43,210 nt of DNA from Herpetosiphon llansteffanensis (GTDB taxonomy: Bacteria > Chloroflexota > Chloroflexia > Chloroflexales > Herpetosiphonaceae). The position numbers and the translations under genes are program-made. The first letter of the stretch is position 1, and every line of letters starts with the position of its first letter. The DNA is taken from positions 1-43,210 of the forward strand of contig NZ_PUBZ01000108.1 in the NCBI RefSeq assembly GCF_003205875.1. Direction: 5' to 3'. Of this stretch, positions 8,027-16,291 are shown piece by piece. Under the pieces are notes generated by a model. That model saw nothing but the letters and a program-made list of their open reading frames with translations, did not search any database and was not told where the DNA came from.

Positions 8027-9655
8027 CTAAAGCCCCCGCTGTGGCAGTGCAACCGTGAACGTACTGCCGCGACCTTCTTCGCTTTGAACCCAAACATGAC
8101 CATTATGCAATGCAACCAGCCCTTGCACAAGGGCTAAACCTACTCCAGTACCCCCATACTCACGGGTGAGTGATTGGGCTACTTGGTAAAACCGATCGAA
8201 AATTCGTTGCAACTGTGATTCAGGAATCCCAATGCCCGAATCGCTGATGCTGACAAAGACCCATGGCCCAGGTTGCAGCGTGCCTTTGAAATAGTTGTGT
8301 TCATAGGGCACTGTTTGCACCGTCTCACACCAAGCCCGCAGCGTAATAATGCCTTCAGCTGGCGTAAATTTCATGGCGTTTGAGAGCAAACTCATCAACA
8401 CCAAAGCAATTATGGAACGATCTGCATACAAGGTGCAGAGTGCATCGGGCGGAGTGGCCAATGAGATCGTTTGGGCTTTCTTTTGGGCCAGCCCTTGCAT
8501 TTGCTCGATAACTTCATAGAGCAATTCATCAAGCACAATTGGCTCGACCTGCAACTCAGTTTGGCGCGTATCCAAACGCCGCAGGTGCGTCATATCGTCG
8601 ATAATTTCCTTCATACGCTGAGCGCTCTCGACCAAACGATCAAGATAGGTGCGAATTGGCTGCTCGCTGCGTTCTTGAATCACGATGCCATAGCCAAGCA
8701 CCACCGCCAGCGGCGTGCGCAACTCGTGCGAGGTGATCGAAATAAACTCGCTTTTCAGCCGGTCAAGCTCTTGCAACCGCCCATTAGCCTCTTGCACCCG
8801 CGTAAAAAGTTGGGCATTATTCAAGGCAGATGCTGCTTGATTCAGCAACAGCATCATGCCTTCGATCTGGGCGCTGGGCAAGGCTTCGGTATAATCAAAC
8901 AAGGCACTGCCGATCATCGCCCCGCCAACGCGCAAGGGAAACGTAATGACGTTATGTTCAGTATTCGCCAAATTGAGCGTGGTTTGAATTGGCTGTTGCT
9001 GGTGATAGGTTTCCTGCAATAACTGCCAACCAGCTTCATTTAATTGGGGATGACTGGCTTGGCCCATCAACAAGCGTGGCGCTTCATCAGGCTGTTGCAA
9101 CAAGAAATAGCCAAATTGACAACCAATTTCGCTATTGGTGACGCGCACAATCTCGCCGCACAATTCGCTCAGCGAAAGCGTGCGATTAAAGGCGCTGCTT
9201 AATTCGAGTTGATGCACAATTGCTTCAAGCTTGACCTTTTGCAGCACCGTTGCTCGTTGATGCAGCACTTGAGCCACCGTCAAGCGCATTTCTTCAATCT
9301 CAAAGGGCTTGCTAAGGTAGCTGGTTACGCCCTGTTGCACCGCCTCGCGCAGCGTTTCCAAGGTGGTTTGGCCAGTCATGATAATCACGGCCAAACCTGG
9401 ATTTAAGGCCCGAGCCTGCCGAGCCAACTCAAGGCCGCTCATCTCAGGCATTTTAATATCGGTCAACAACAAATCGAATACTTGATGGCGCATATAATCT
9501 AGCGCGACCAAGCCCGATGTTGTATCAACAACCTGATAGCCGACATTGCGCAGCGCTTTCGAGCAATAGCGGCAAATCGTCGTATCATCATCAACAACAA
9601 GAATAGTCGGAGCACGACTATACTCAGAGGCTTCGTTGGGTTGGCGTTCGGTCAT
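8027..9655 (-). CDS. hybrid histidine kinase, receiver-GAF-HisKA-HATPase
   Basis: A 542-residue cytoplasmic kinase without membrane segments. Order from the N-terminus: receiver (~15-130; VVDDD, acceptor Asp66 in LLTDIKMP, Lys116), GAF (~150-285), HisKA (~298-365; phospho-His310 in SITSHELRTPL), and HATPase (~400-540; LLSNAMKFTP N-box, DSGIGIP, GGTGVGLAL). The N-terminal receiver means the kinase is itself controlled by an upstream phospho-signal. The start is ambiguous: GAGGAG is 5 nt from a TTG at 9661 and 11 nt from the ATG at 9655; the ATG is used. It precedes the pseudo-receiver-roadblock gene by 20 nt and probably acts with it. Confidence 0.93.
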   Translation of the reverse strand: MTERQPNEASEYSRAPTILVVDDDTTICRYCSKALRNVGYQVVDTTSGLVALDYMRHQVFDLLLTDIKMPEMSGLELARQARALNPGLAVIIMTGQTTLETLREAVQQGVTSYLSKPFEIEEMRLTVAQVLHQRATVLQKVKLEAIVHQLELSSAFNRTLSLSELCGEIVRVTNSEIGCQFGYFLLQQPDEAPRLLMGQASHPQLNEAGWQLLQETYHQQQPIQTTLNLANTEHNVITFPLRVGGAMIGSALFDYTEALPSAQIEGMMLLLNQAASALNNAQLFTRVQEANGRLQELDRLKSEFISITSHELRTPLAVVLGYGIVIQERSEQPIRTYLDRLVESAQRMKEIIDDMTHLRRLDTRQTELQVEPIVLDELLYEVIEQMQGLAQKKAQTISLATPPDALCTLYADRSIIALVLMSLLSNAMKFTPAEGIITLRAWCETVQTVPYEHNYFKGTLQPGPWVFVSISDSGIGIPESQLQRIFDRFYQVAQSLTREYGGTGVGLALVQGLVALHNGHVWVQSEEGRGSTFTVALPQRGL

Positions 9656-9693
9656 GGCCAACTACACTCCTCGATCAACCTAGCTTGGTAGGA

Positions 9694-10845
9694 TCAGGGT
9701 GACAGGGGTTCAAGTGCTGCTGCCGGTAGCAGCGTTTGCTTCCCATCACTAAGGGTTATTTCAACGACATGCGAACGAACACCAGAAGGCAAGAGTTGGG
9801 GCAAGGCTGGGAAACTACGCACAGTACCAACCGTGCCGCGATGCGGGCCAGCCACAATCCGCGCTGGGCTGCCAACCGCCAAACTTGCTTTAATCACGGC
9901 TGCTTGCTCAATATTGCGTACCCGCGAGAGTGGAATCACCACCCGTGGGCGGCGTTGAGGGCTACGGAGTTGGGTAACGCCTTCGATCAATGCTTCTTGT
10001 TGATCATACAACGACAGCGTTTTGAACAACGCTTCGTTCATGGGATGCACCCCAAAGCCTTCGGTGATCATCAAGGTCAGGCCGGGATCACGATTGTAGG
10101 GCGGGGCTGGTAAGCGCCACGTATTATAGCCTGTGCGCCAAGCATCAAAGCCATCGTCGCCAAGGAAATCACGCAATTCGTGTTCTTCGATACCGCCAAC
10201 GATTACACCACGCACTTGCTCATCGATTGCCCTGCGTAGGGCTGCTGCCGTAATGCTCGCGCCGCCAATCAAAATTGCATAGGCCGAACGGGCATCAATC
10301 GAGCTAATATCAACCTGCTCTTTGGGGTCAGTGACCAACAAGCGCAGCACCCCAAAACGCTCACCGCCAAGGCCAAAAATGCCTTGCACATACGAGGCTG
10401 GCGTTTCGATAATCACCGTGCGCGAATCAGGCACTTCCATCACAATCCCGCGAACTTGGGCTTTAAGCTCAATTGGCAGTGGATTAGGCGTGAGGGTGAC
10501 ATAGCCTGTGCTGCGATCAATCGTTGTTATTGTACCAGCAACCGGAGCCACCACGGTAGAGCCAGCAATTAACCCAGCCCGCGCCAGCACTTCACCCTTG
10601 GCGACTTTATTGCCCTCTTCTTTTTTCATTTTCGAATAGACTTGGGTCGGCAACACGCCAAGATCGCGCGCAATATTAATAATTTGTGGATCAAGTGGAT
10701 ATTGCGCCCGCAACACGATATCATCTGGCTCGACCCGACTGCCAACCCGCACCAGCACTTCTCCTTCAACTGGCAGTTGGCGTTCGATGCGTGCAACCGT
10801 ATGCATGACGACCGGGGCAGCACCATCAGGGTAGTAGTGCGTCAT
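9694..10845 (-). CDS. barrel-sandwich and KOW-motif protein, function unknown
   Basis: A 383-residue soluble protein; GGAG lies 9 nt before the ATG. Residues ~15-120 look like two barrel-sandwich (lipoyl-like) repeats (VRVGSRVEPDDIVLRA; GEVLARAGLIAGSTVVAPVAGTI), but no biotinyl/lipoyl Lys motif is evident. The middle (~180-290) has an Asp/Gly-rich nucleotide-binding-like core (YAILIGGASITAAALRRAI; VRGVIVGGIEEHEL). The C-terminus (~325-380) has a KOW-like segment (GSPARIVAGPHRGTVGTV), seen in NusG and ribosomal proteins. No enzyme can be named. It lies 38 nt upstream of the histidine kinase gene on the same strand, which may or may not reflect shared transcription. The complete length and strong ribosome site argue that it is a functional gene. 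Confidence 0.75.
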   Translation of the reverse strand: MTHYYPDGAAPVVMHTVARIERQLPVEGEVLVRVGSRVEPDDIVLRAQYPLDPQIINIARDLGVLPTQVYSKMKKEEGNKVAKGEVLARAGLIAGSTVVAPVAGTITTIDRSTGYVTLTPNPLPIELKAQVRGIVMEVPDSRTVIIETPASYVQGIFGLGGERFGVLRLLVTDPKEQVDISSIDARSAYAILIGGASITAAALRRAIDEQVRGVIVGGIEEHELRDFLGDDGFDAWRTGYNTWRLPAPPYNRDPGLTLMITEGFGVHPMNEALFKTLSLYDQQEALIEGVTQLRSPQRRPRVVIPLSRVRNIEQAAVIKASLAVGSPARIVAGPHRGTVGTVRSFPALPQLLPSGVRSHVVEITLSDGKQTLLPAAALEPLSP

Positions 10846-10969
10846 TGGTTGGGTCTCCTACAGGGCAGTGGCAACAGGCTGCATTATAGCATAGCCCGGC
10901 CCGCTCTATATAGTCGTTTTTTGGGCCATAGCAAGCCCGAATTCGGGTTCGCTTGGAGCAAAAAATAGC

Positions 10970-11100
10970 TCCTTCGCCACCCTTCCGTGCCTTCGCCGGA
11001 GGCAAACGCAGGGGGTTTCAGCCCCCTGCACCCCCAAATAGGTGGGTTGTGGATTGTTATTAAGCTTGCTTAACCCCAAACTTCGCGATCTTCGCGGTTG
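10970..11100. repeat. dispersed ~120-bp repeat, copy 1
   Basis: This segment matches 25023-25160 over much of its length. Both hold the string CCACCCTTCCGT, a GC-rich variable part, a G5/C5 hairpin (here 11008-11029, stem GCAGGGGG/CCCCCTGC), then TGCACCCCCAAATA, a GGATT..TTAAGCTT block and a TTCG-rich tail. It lies between the KOW-motif gene and the debranching-enzyme gene, where the hairpin could act as a terminator or mRNA stabiliser for neither strand in particular. Confidence 0.7.
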
Positions 11101-11126
11101 CCTAAACCAAATCTCGAACCACTGAA

Positions 11127-13100
11127 TTAGCGACTATTCAGCTCGACGCTACAGCGCAACAATTCGGCCACACTCCAAGCCTGCCATGGACAACCACGCG
11201 GCGTAATTGGCGTGTCACCATCGAAAATCTCGCTCACCGAACCAATTCCCGCATCGCGCAGGTGATCAGCGAACGGCTGCAAATAGCTACGCGCTTGCTC
11301 AACGCCATAGACTTTGCTGACCGAACTGACAAATGGGCCAATCAGCCAGCCCCACGTAATGCCTTGATGATACGAAGCATCGCGGGTTTTCAAATCGCCG
11401 CCATAGCTGCCAAGATAGTGTTGGTCGTGCGGAGCCAACGAGCGCAAACCATACGAGGTTACGAGATGGCGAGCGCAACTATCAACGACAGCCTTAGCTT
11501 TGGCATCGTCAAGCGGCGAGTGTGCAACCGAAACTGCAAACAATTGATTAGGCCGCAACGCAGGATCAGCGCCATGTGGGCCGTCAATCACATCGTAGAG
11601 ATAGCCATGCTCAGCCGACCAAAAGCGTTGAAAACCAGTTGCCACTTGTTCAGCAGCCAGCCGAAAGCGCTCAACATCGTGATCATAGCCCAACAAGGTG
11701 GCAAATTCGCCCAAGGTGCGCAGCGCGCTATACCACAAGGCGTTAATTTCAACCGCTTTGCCTTCGCGCGGCGTGACCACCCAATCCTCAAACTTGGCAT
11801 CCATCCATGTCAATTGCACATTAGGTTCGCCAGCAGTCAACAGATAATCATCGGCAACTTTGATCGAGTAGCGCGTGCCGCGTTCATGCCAATCGATAAT
11901 TTCAACCAGTTTGGGATACAAATCGGCAACCAGTTGAATATCGCCAGTGGCTTGATAGACCGTGCGCAGCGCTTGAAAAAACCAGAGTGTTGCATCAACG
12001 GTGTTGTATTCTGGCTCAGCGCCAACATCAGGAAAGCGGTTGGGCAACATGCCTTGGCTCAAAAAATGGCTCCATGTGCGCAACACATCAGCCGCCAAAT
12101 TGGCCCGCCCAGTTGCCATCAACAAGCCAGGCAAGGCAATCATCGTGTCGCGGCCCCAATCGCTGAACCATGGATAGCCAGCAATCACGCTCCAGCCTTG
12201 CCATGTGCTGCCATCGGGCAATTGCACCGCCCGCCGCACCATAAATTGATCGGCGGCATACACCAGTTGCTTGATAAAATCGGGGGCTTTTTGCAAGAGC
12301 CGCGCTTGCTCCAACAAGGCTGCTTGGCGGGCTTGTTCCCGCGCCAAAGCTTGAAGGCCAGCGGTGCTTGGCTCGGCCTCGGTCGAAAAGACCAAGGTCA
12401 AGCTTTGGCCTGGTTGCAAGGTTGCGCTAAATTCGCCAGCCTGCAATAACCGTGCTGTGTCGGGGTAGCCACGTTCAAGTTCTTCGCGATAGTAAATTTC
12501 TTCGACCCACGTTGCTGGCTCGCTTTGCCAGGTTGCTTGGTCGCTGAGCAGCCGCACGTTGGTTCCAGTAGGAGTCGTCATCAGCACGCCATTGGCTAAT
12601 GCGCCAAAAAGTGGCTGCCAATCGGCCTCAACCGTCGTATCGTGGTGATCGCGCTCTGTGAGCAAAGGCCGCAGGTTGAGGTTAATCGGGTCGTTGCCGC
12701 GCTCGTGGGTCAACAGCACATAGGTTGTATTCGCGCCATCTTCCATCCAAATGCGTTGGCTCAGCACTGCTTCGGCCAAAGCATAGCGCGCGGTTGGAAT
12801 CGTGCCATCTAATTGCCAGGTTTCAAGGTTGCGATAGCCTTCGCTTAATCGGCCATCGCTATATTCAAAGCTGCTTAATGCGTAGGTTTCGCTGCCATAC
12901 TGCGCGTTTGCTTGCAAGCCACCAACCAGCAAGGTTCGGCCTAGTGGTGGCTCCAAGGCGGCAATCAACAAGCCATGATATTTACGAATTGGCGCATTTG
13001 CCAAGAGCGAACCCATGGCATAGGCTCCAGCGCCATTGGTCACAATCCACTCGCGGCGCAAGGCGGCAGCGGGATGCCCAAGAATTTCACGTCCAAACAT
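11127..13100 (-). CDS. glycogen debranching enzyme, GH133 type
   Basis: A 657-residue cytoplasmic enzyme of the amylo-alpha-1,6-glucosidase (archaeal-type GDE) family. Residues ~1-230 are the N-terminal beta domain (VTNGAGAYAMGSLL, RKYHGLLIAAL); ~270-650 form the (alpha/alpha)6 catalytic barrel. Conserved segments include WFSDWGRDTMIALPG near residue 311 and GSVSEIFDGD near the C-terminus, which hold the probable catalytic acids. It hydrolyses alpha-1,6 branch points of glycogen or limit dextrins. The ATG at 13100 follows AGGA by 9 nt. No other glycogen gene is adjacent. Length is normal for the family. The exact substrate specificity cannot be read from sequence. Confidence 0.93.
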   Translation of the reverse strand: MFGREILGHPAAALRREWIVTNGAGAYAMGSLLANAPIRKYHGLLIAALEPPLGRTLLVGGLQANAQYGSETYALSSFEYSDGRLSEGYRNLETWQLDGTIPTARYALAEAVLSQRIWMEDGANTTYVLLTHERGNDPINLNLRPLLTERDHHDTTVEADWQPLFGALANGVLMTTPTGTNVRLLSDQATWQSEPATWVEEIYYREELERGYPDTARLLQAGEFSATLQPGQSLTLVFSTEAEPSTAGLQALAREQARQAALLEQARLLQKAPDFIKQLVYAADQFMVRRAVQLPDGSTWQGWSVIAGYPWFSDWGRDTMIALPGLLMATGRANLAADVLRTWSHFLSQGMLPNRFPDVGAEPEYNTVDATLWFFQALRTVYQATGDIQLVADLYPKLVEIIDWHERGTRYSIKVADDYLLTAGEPNVQLTWMDAKFEDWVVTPREGKAVEINALWYSALRTLGEFATLLGYDHDVERFRLAAEQVATGFQRFWSAEHGYLYDVIDGPHGADPALRPNQLFAVSVAHSPLDDAKAKAVVDSCARHLVTSYGLRSLAPHDQHYLGSYGGDLKTRDASYHQGITWGWLIGPFVSSVSKVYGVEQARSYLQPFADHLRDAGIGSVSEIFDGDTPITPRGCPWQAWSVAELLRCSVELNSR

Positions 13101-13139
13101 AGTGTTATGTCCTGCTAAAATGGTCGGCTTTGGCTGCGA

Positions 13140-13601
13140 TTATAGCAGAGCAGCCGGCTCAATTTGAATTTGCTCAGCTCGATAGATTAAGCGTGCCCGC
13201 GCTCCATAGCTGATCGTCGCAATCCATGGCAGCAATAATTCCAGCATACTTGGCGATTGAAAATGTTGCATTTTGGTCGCTGGATGGGGATAATAGATGT
13301 AGCCCGCATAGGTTTGGGCTTGCCAAAGCAGCTGGCAACGGATAAATGAAAAATCTTCTGGCGGGTGTAAATCTGTCCAGCGCACCGCCCGAAAGCTATA
13401 ATCTGCTTGGAGCAAACGCCATTGGGCTGGCTGAATATCAAAATTAATTGTTGCCAACTGCAAGCCACTGAGATCAAGCCCCAACGCGGCAAAATAGGGC
13501 TGTTGCATGGCAATTGTGCCCGCTGGATACGGCGAATCGCTGGCTTGGCCCGAAGCTACGCCATGGCCACGAATAACGGTTCCATCAACCCACGCTTGCA
13601 T
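13140..13601 (-). CDS. CTP-dependent riboflavin-kinase-like (DUF120-like) domain protein
   Basis: A 153-residue soluble protein. Two consecutive ATGs (13604 and 13601) follow GGAG; the second has the better spacing (5 nt) and is used. Its motif order matches archaeal CTP-dependent riboflavin kinases: an N-terminal DGTVIRGHGVASG strand-turn, a PYFAALGLDL segment, ATINFDI (aligned with GTLNL), then IYYPHPATKMQHF and a C-terminal MLELLLPWIATISYGARARL (aligned with IEIIAP..L...LKDGD). The usual archaeal enzyme makes FMN from riboflavin with CTP. Similarity is by motif order only and moderate; the active-site residues were not checked individually, so a non-enzymatic relative is possible. It is separate from its neighbours: 39 nt from the debranching gene downstream and 312 nt from the next gene upstream. 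Confidence 0.6.
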   Translation of the reverse strand: MQAWVDGTVIRGHGVASGQASDSPYPAGTIAMQQPYFAALGLDLSGLQLATINFDIQPAQWRLLQADYSFRAVRWTDLHPPEDFSFIRCQLLWQAQTYAGYIYYPHPATKMQHFQSPSMLELLLPWIATISYGARARLIYRAEQIQIEPAALL

Positions 13602-13660
13602 CATAGCTCCACCGTTCGCTGAATTGCCAGCTAAGTGTAAAACAAAACTGCAGGAATACA

Positions 13661-13688
13661 AACAGCACCATAAATTCATGGTGCTGTT
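13661..13688. terminator. perfect 11-bp stem hairpin
   Basis: AACAGCACCAT (13661-13671) and ATGGTGCTGTT (13678-13688) are exact reverse complements with a 6-nt loop. It lies about 60 nt upstream of the riboflavin-kinase-like gene on the minus strand, downstream of the glyoxalase-fold gene. No U-tract is seen, so terminator function is inferred. Confidence 0.45.
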
Positions 13689-13737
13689 GCAAAGCAAACT
13701 ATGTGCTAAATGTAATGCTACATTGGATTGGCAATCG

Positions 13738-13875
13738 TGTTCCCTCACCCCCCAGCCCCCTCTCCCACTGGACGCGAGCGAGGGGGAGCACCGTTTTCAC
13801 CGACGAATGACGCAAGAACCAGCGGGTTAAAGCCCCGCTCCCAGCGGATGGGAGCGGGGTTGGGGTGAGGGGATC
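13738..13875. repeat. ~140-bp palindromic dispersed element, copy A
   Basis: The left arm CCCTCACCCCCCAGCCCCCT.. and the right arm ..GGGGTTGGGGTGAGGGG are imperfect inverted repeats. The whole stretch matches 16849-16989 closely at both arms and in the centre (GGGGGAGCAC then GTTTTCAC and ACGAAT). No reading frame is present. It looks like a small non-autonomous repeat of the REP/MITE type. Copies: this one, 16849-16989, and a half at 30691-30737. Confidence 0.8.
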
Positions 13876-13913
13876 AGGCGGTTGTTAACGTGATAAACCA
13901 GTACAGCTAGGCG

Positions 13914-14327
13914 TTATTGTGGTGGCGCAGCGTTCATGTCCATATAGAAGAATTCCCAAATGTGACCATCGAGATCTTGAATGGCGCGGCTATACATAGA
14001 ACCCATTTCAATTGGCTCGCTAAAGCTGGTAGCGCCAAGCGAAAGCGCCTTGGCATACATTTTGTCGACGGCTTCGCGGTTGTCCATCGTCAACGAAACT
14101 AGCACTTCGGTCGCGCTACGGGCATCGCTAATCCCAGCATTTTTTGGAATAAATTCTTTGAACTTGGGATGAGTCAGCAGCATCACATAAATTGTTTCGC
14201 TAATCACAATGCTTGAGGCAGTTTCATCAGTAAATTGGAGATTTTGTTCGAAGCCCAGGCCTTTGAAAAATTCAATTGATTTGGGGAGGTCTTGCACTGC
14301 GAGATTAATAAACACTTGAGTACTCAT
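13914..14327 (-). CDS. VOC (glyoxalase/bleomycin-resistance fold) protein
   Basis: A 137-residue protein starting at the ATG at 14327, 7 nt after AGGAG. It carries the vicinal-oxygen-chelate fold: an N-terminal FINLAVQDLPKSIEFFKGLGF unit, a central ETIYVMLLTHPKF strand pair, and a C-terminal AIQDLDGHIWEFFYMDM with the usual metal-ligand position Glu. Relatives are annotated as lactoylglutathione-lyase-like, but specificity is not determinable, and this group often has unknown substrates. It is 28 nt downstream of the RpoA-CTD-like gene and probably shares its promoter at 14627-14654. Likely cytoplasmic. An alternative role is small-molecule resistance. Confidence 0.88.
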   Translation of the reverse strand: MSTQVFINLAVQDLPKSIEFFKGLGFEQNLQFTDETASSIVISETIYVMLLTHPKFKEFIPKNAGISDARSATEVLVSLTMDNREAVDKMYAKALSLGATSFSEPIEMGSMYSRAIQDLDGHIWEFFYMDMNAAPPQ

Positions 14328-14355
14328 GTAGTCACTCCTTACATTCAACACAAAC

Positions 14356-14583
14356 TCAATCCTGAACACTGGTTTCATCAGCAAATGTTAGGCCCTTGGC
14401 GGCCAACGCCTCGCGCAACTGGCGGATGCCTTTTGGCCCCATGCCATGCAGTTTGCCAAGCTCACGGGTGGTCACTTCAGTCAACTGGGCCAAACTCGTG
14501 TAGCCAGCATGCAGCAAGGCCGCGTAGGCAGGTCGGCCTAGCTTAGCCGGAAAGTCATCGGTTGGTTGCTCAGCTGCGTTCAT
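14356..14583 (-). CDS. small RpoA C-terminal-domain-like helix-hairpin-helix protein
   Basis: A 75-residue protein consisting of one domain that resembles the C-terminal domain of the RNA polymerase alpha subunit: LGRPAYAALLHAGYTSLAQL, then TTRELGKLHGMGPKGIRQLREAL. The GMGPKG turn is the hairpin that contacts DNA in this fold. GGAGG lies 10 nt before the ATG. By inference it is a free-standing DNA-binding or polymerase-interacting protein. It is the first gene of a short unit with the glyoxalase-fold gene. Families of this kind are annotated only as DNA-binding or helix-hairpin-helix proteins, so the role is open. Confidence 0.8.
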   Translation of the reverse strand: MNAAEQPTDDFPAKLGRPAYAALLHAGYTSLAQLTEVTTRELGKLHGMGPKGIRQLREALAAKGLTFADETSVQD

Positions 14584-14626
14584 CGGCCAAGTTCCTCCGT
14601 TGCTAATAAAACAAATGTTCTATTTC

Positions 14627-14654
14627 AGTATACGCGCTTACTTCAAAAAGTCAA
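14627..14654 (-). promoter_or_regulatory. sigma70-like promoter of the RpoA-CTD-like/VOC unit
   Basis: On the minus strand TTGACT (14654-14649) and TATACT (14632-14627) are spaced by 16 nt. The -10 box is about 43 nt before the ATG at 14583. It lies in the intergenic region shared with the divergent MocR gene at 14734, so a MocR protein could act here, though no operator was identified. Confidence 0.65.
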
Positions 14655-14733
14655 GTAGCAATTGCATAAAAACAAGCGAATATGTGAGCTAAATTTGGCT
14701 ATACTACCAATAGATTCTTGCGTGGAGTGAAGT

Positions 14734-16212
14734 ATGATCAAGCCATTATTGTTAAGTGTCGATAGCCAGCCACTCTATCAACAACTGTATCAACATTTGC
14801 GCCAAGCGATTTTAACTGGCGAGCTTAAACGCGGCATGCAACTGCCCTCAAGCCGCAGTCTGGCTAGCCAACTCAGCCTTTCGCGCAATACAGTGCTGAA
14901 TGCCTACGAGCAATTAATCGCCGAAGGCTATCTTGAAAGTTATAGTGGCCAAGGCACATTTGTATCGAGTAGTTTGCCAGAGCTTGATCTCCCAACGCTG
15001 CAATCAAATATCCCCGCTCATACCAGCCAAGCCCAACATCGCTTGGCTGACCATGCCTTAGACCAAATGTATGCTCCGCAGATGACCGACAACGCAACCA
15101 GTGCACACTTAATCGGCCAACCACTCAGCTCAGGCATTCCAGCCATCGCCGATTTCCCGAGCGGCTTATGGCAACGGTTGCAACATCAACAAATTCGCCA
15201 TTTAGGCAAGGCCAGCCTAGGCTATCAAGATGCAAAAGGCTATGCACCCTTACGCGAAGCCATCGCCAAGCACATCAGCTTAACGCGCCAAGTGCAATGC
15301 AGCCCTGAACAAATTTTGATTACAAATGGTGCGCAGGCAGCGCTCAATTTGGCCATTCATGGCTTGCTCAACCCTGGCGAACAGGCTTGGATGGAAGATC
15401 CTGGCTATTTGGGAGTGCGTGGGGTATTGTTGGGGGCTGGAGCGACCATCGTGCCAGTGCCAGTCGATCACGATGGCTTGCAGGTGGCCAGCGGCATTGC
15501 GCTCGCACCCCATGCCCGCTTGGTGTATGTTACGCCATCGCATCAATTTCCGCTTGGCAGCACGCTGAGCCTCAGCCGTAGGTTGCAGCTTTTGGAATGG
15601 GCCGCCCAGCAACAAGCCTATATCTTGGAAGATGATTATGATAGCGAATATCGCTACGCTGGCCGCCCGATTGCCTCGCTGTATAGCCTTGATCAAGCAG
15701 AGCGCGTGCTCTACGTTGGCACATTCAGCAAAGTGCTGTTTCCTGCTTTGCGGATTGGCTATCTCGTTGTGCCGCCAAATTTGGTTGAGCCGTTCACGGT
15801 GTTGCGGCGCTTGGCCGATGTGCATACGCCATTGATTAACCAAGCTACCTTGGCCGAATTTATCAATGCAGGCCATTTCAGCCGTCATATTCATCGGATG
15901 TGCCAACTCTACGCCCAGCGCCGCGAATATATGCTGCAATTGCTCAACGAACTTGGCTTGGAAGTGAATGCACCGCCGGCGGGAATGTATTGCACAGCGT
16001 GGCTCCCAGCGGGCATCAATGCCCAAATGGTAAGCAGTTTAGCGGCGCAGCGCGGCCTGATGATCGAGAATGTCAACCATTTTGCGTTGCGGCCAATCAG
16101 TCGCCAAGGAATTTTAATTGGTTATGCAGGCTTTAGCCCCGAGGTTATGCGGGCTGGGATTGAGCAGCTGGGCCAGATTTTGCAGCAACTCCAAACTGGT
16201 ACCATTAACTGA
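14734..16212 (+). CDS. MocR-type regulator: GntR HTH fused to class I aminotransferase
   Basis: A 492-residue regulator starting 6 nt after GGAG. Residues ~10-80 are a GntR winged helix (PLYQQLYQHLRQAILTGEL, LPSSRSLASQLSLSRNTV, GQGTFVSS). Residues ~120-480 are a PLP aminotransferase-like domain with the Schiff-base Lys333 in GTFSKVLFPALR, and Asp300-Asp301 in ILEDDYDSEY. MocR proteins bind PLP and an amino compound and act on neighbouring genes; known ones regulate vitamin B6, GABA or taurine use. The adjacent AhpD-like gene (80 nt downstream, same strand) and the divergent RpoA-CTD-like gene are candidate targets. The effector cannot be deduced. All key residues are present. Confidence 0.93.
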   Translation: MIKPLLLSVDSQPLYQQLYQHLRQAILTGELKRGMQLPSSRSLASQLSLSRNTVLNAYEQLIAEGYLESYSGQGTFVSSSLPELDLPTLQSNIPAHTSQAQHRLADHALDQMYAPQMTDNATSAHLIGQPLSSGIPAIADFPSGLWQRLQHQQIRHLGKASLGYQDAKGYAPLREAIAKHISLTRQVQCSPEQILITNGAQAALNLAIHGLLNPGEQAWMEDPGYLGVRGVLLGAGATIVPVPVDHDGLQVASGIALAPHARLVYVTPSHQFPLGSTLSLSRRLQLLEWAAQQQAYILEDDYDSEYRYAGRPIASLYSLDQAERVLYVGTFSKVLFPALRIGYLVVPPNLVEPFTVLRRLADVHTPLINQATLAEFINAGHFSRHIHRMCQLYAQRREYMLQLLNELGLEVNAPPAGMYCTAWLPAGINAQMVSSLAAQRGLMIENVNHFALRPISRQGILIGYAGFSPEVMRAGIEQLGQILQQLQTGTIN

Positions 16213-16291
16213 TCAAAAATTGGCACTGGTAGGAACCACAGCCATTGCTAGAATACAGCTATCGAATTTCTTTTGTGTGAGGTTTCTAGCA

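Larger units (their letters stand above)
13602..13913. other. intergenic region with a hairpin and a palindromic repeat
   Basis: A 312-nt gap. It contains a hairpin at 13661-13688 (perfect 11-bp stem AACAGCACCAT/ATGGTGCTGTT, 6-nt loop) and the repeat element at 13738-13875. Nothing else was recognised. Confidence 0.6.

Noticed and set aside
11262-12449. A 395-residue plus-strand frame antisense to the debranching enzyme
   Set aside because: It has no recognisable domains or ribosome site, and the minus-strand gene is a complete GH133 enzyme.
15280-16026. A 248-residue minus-strand frame inside the MocR gene
   Set aside because: The MocR gene on the plus strand is complete with PLP-binding residues.
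14734-16212. Reading the MocR genes as metabolic aminotransferases
   Set aside because: Both carry an N-terminal GntR winged helix, so they are regulators.
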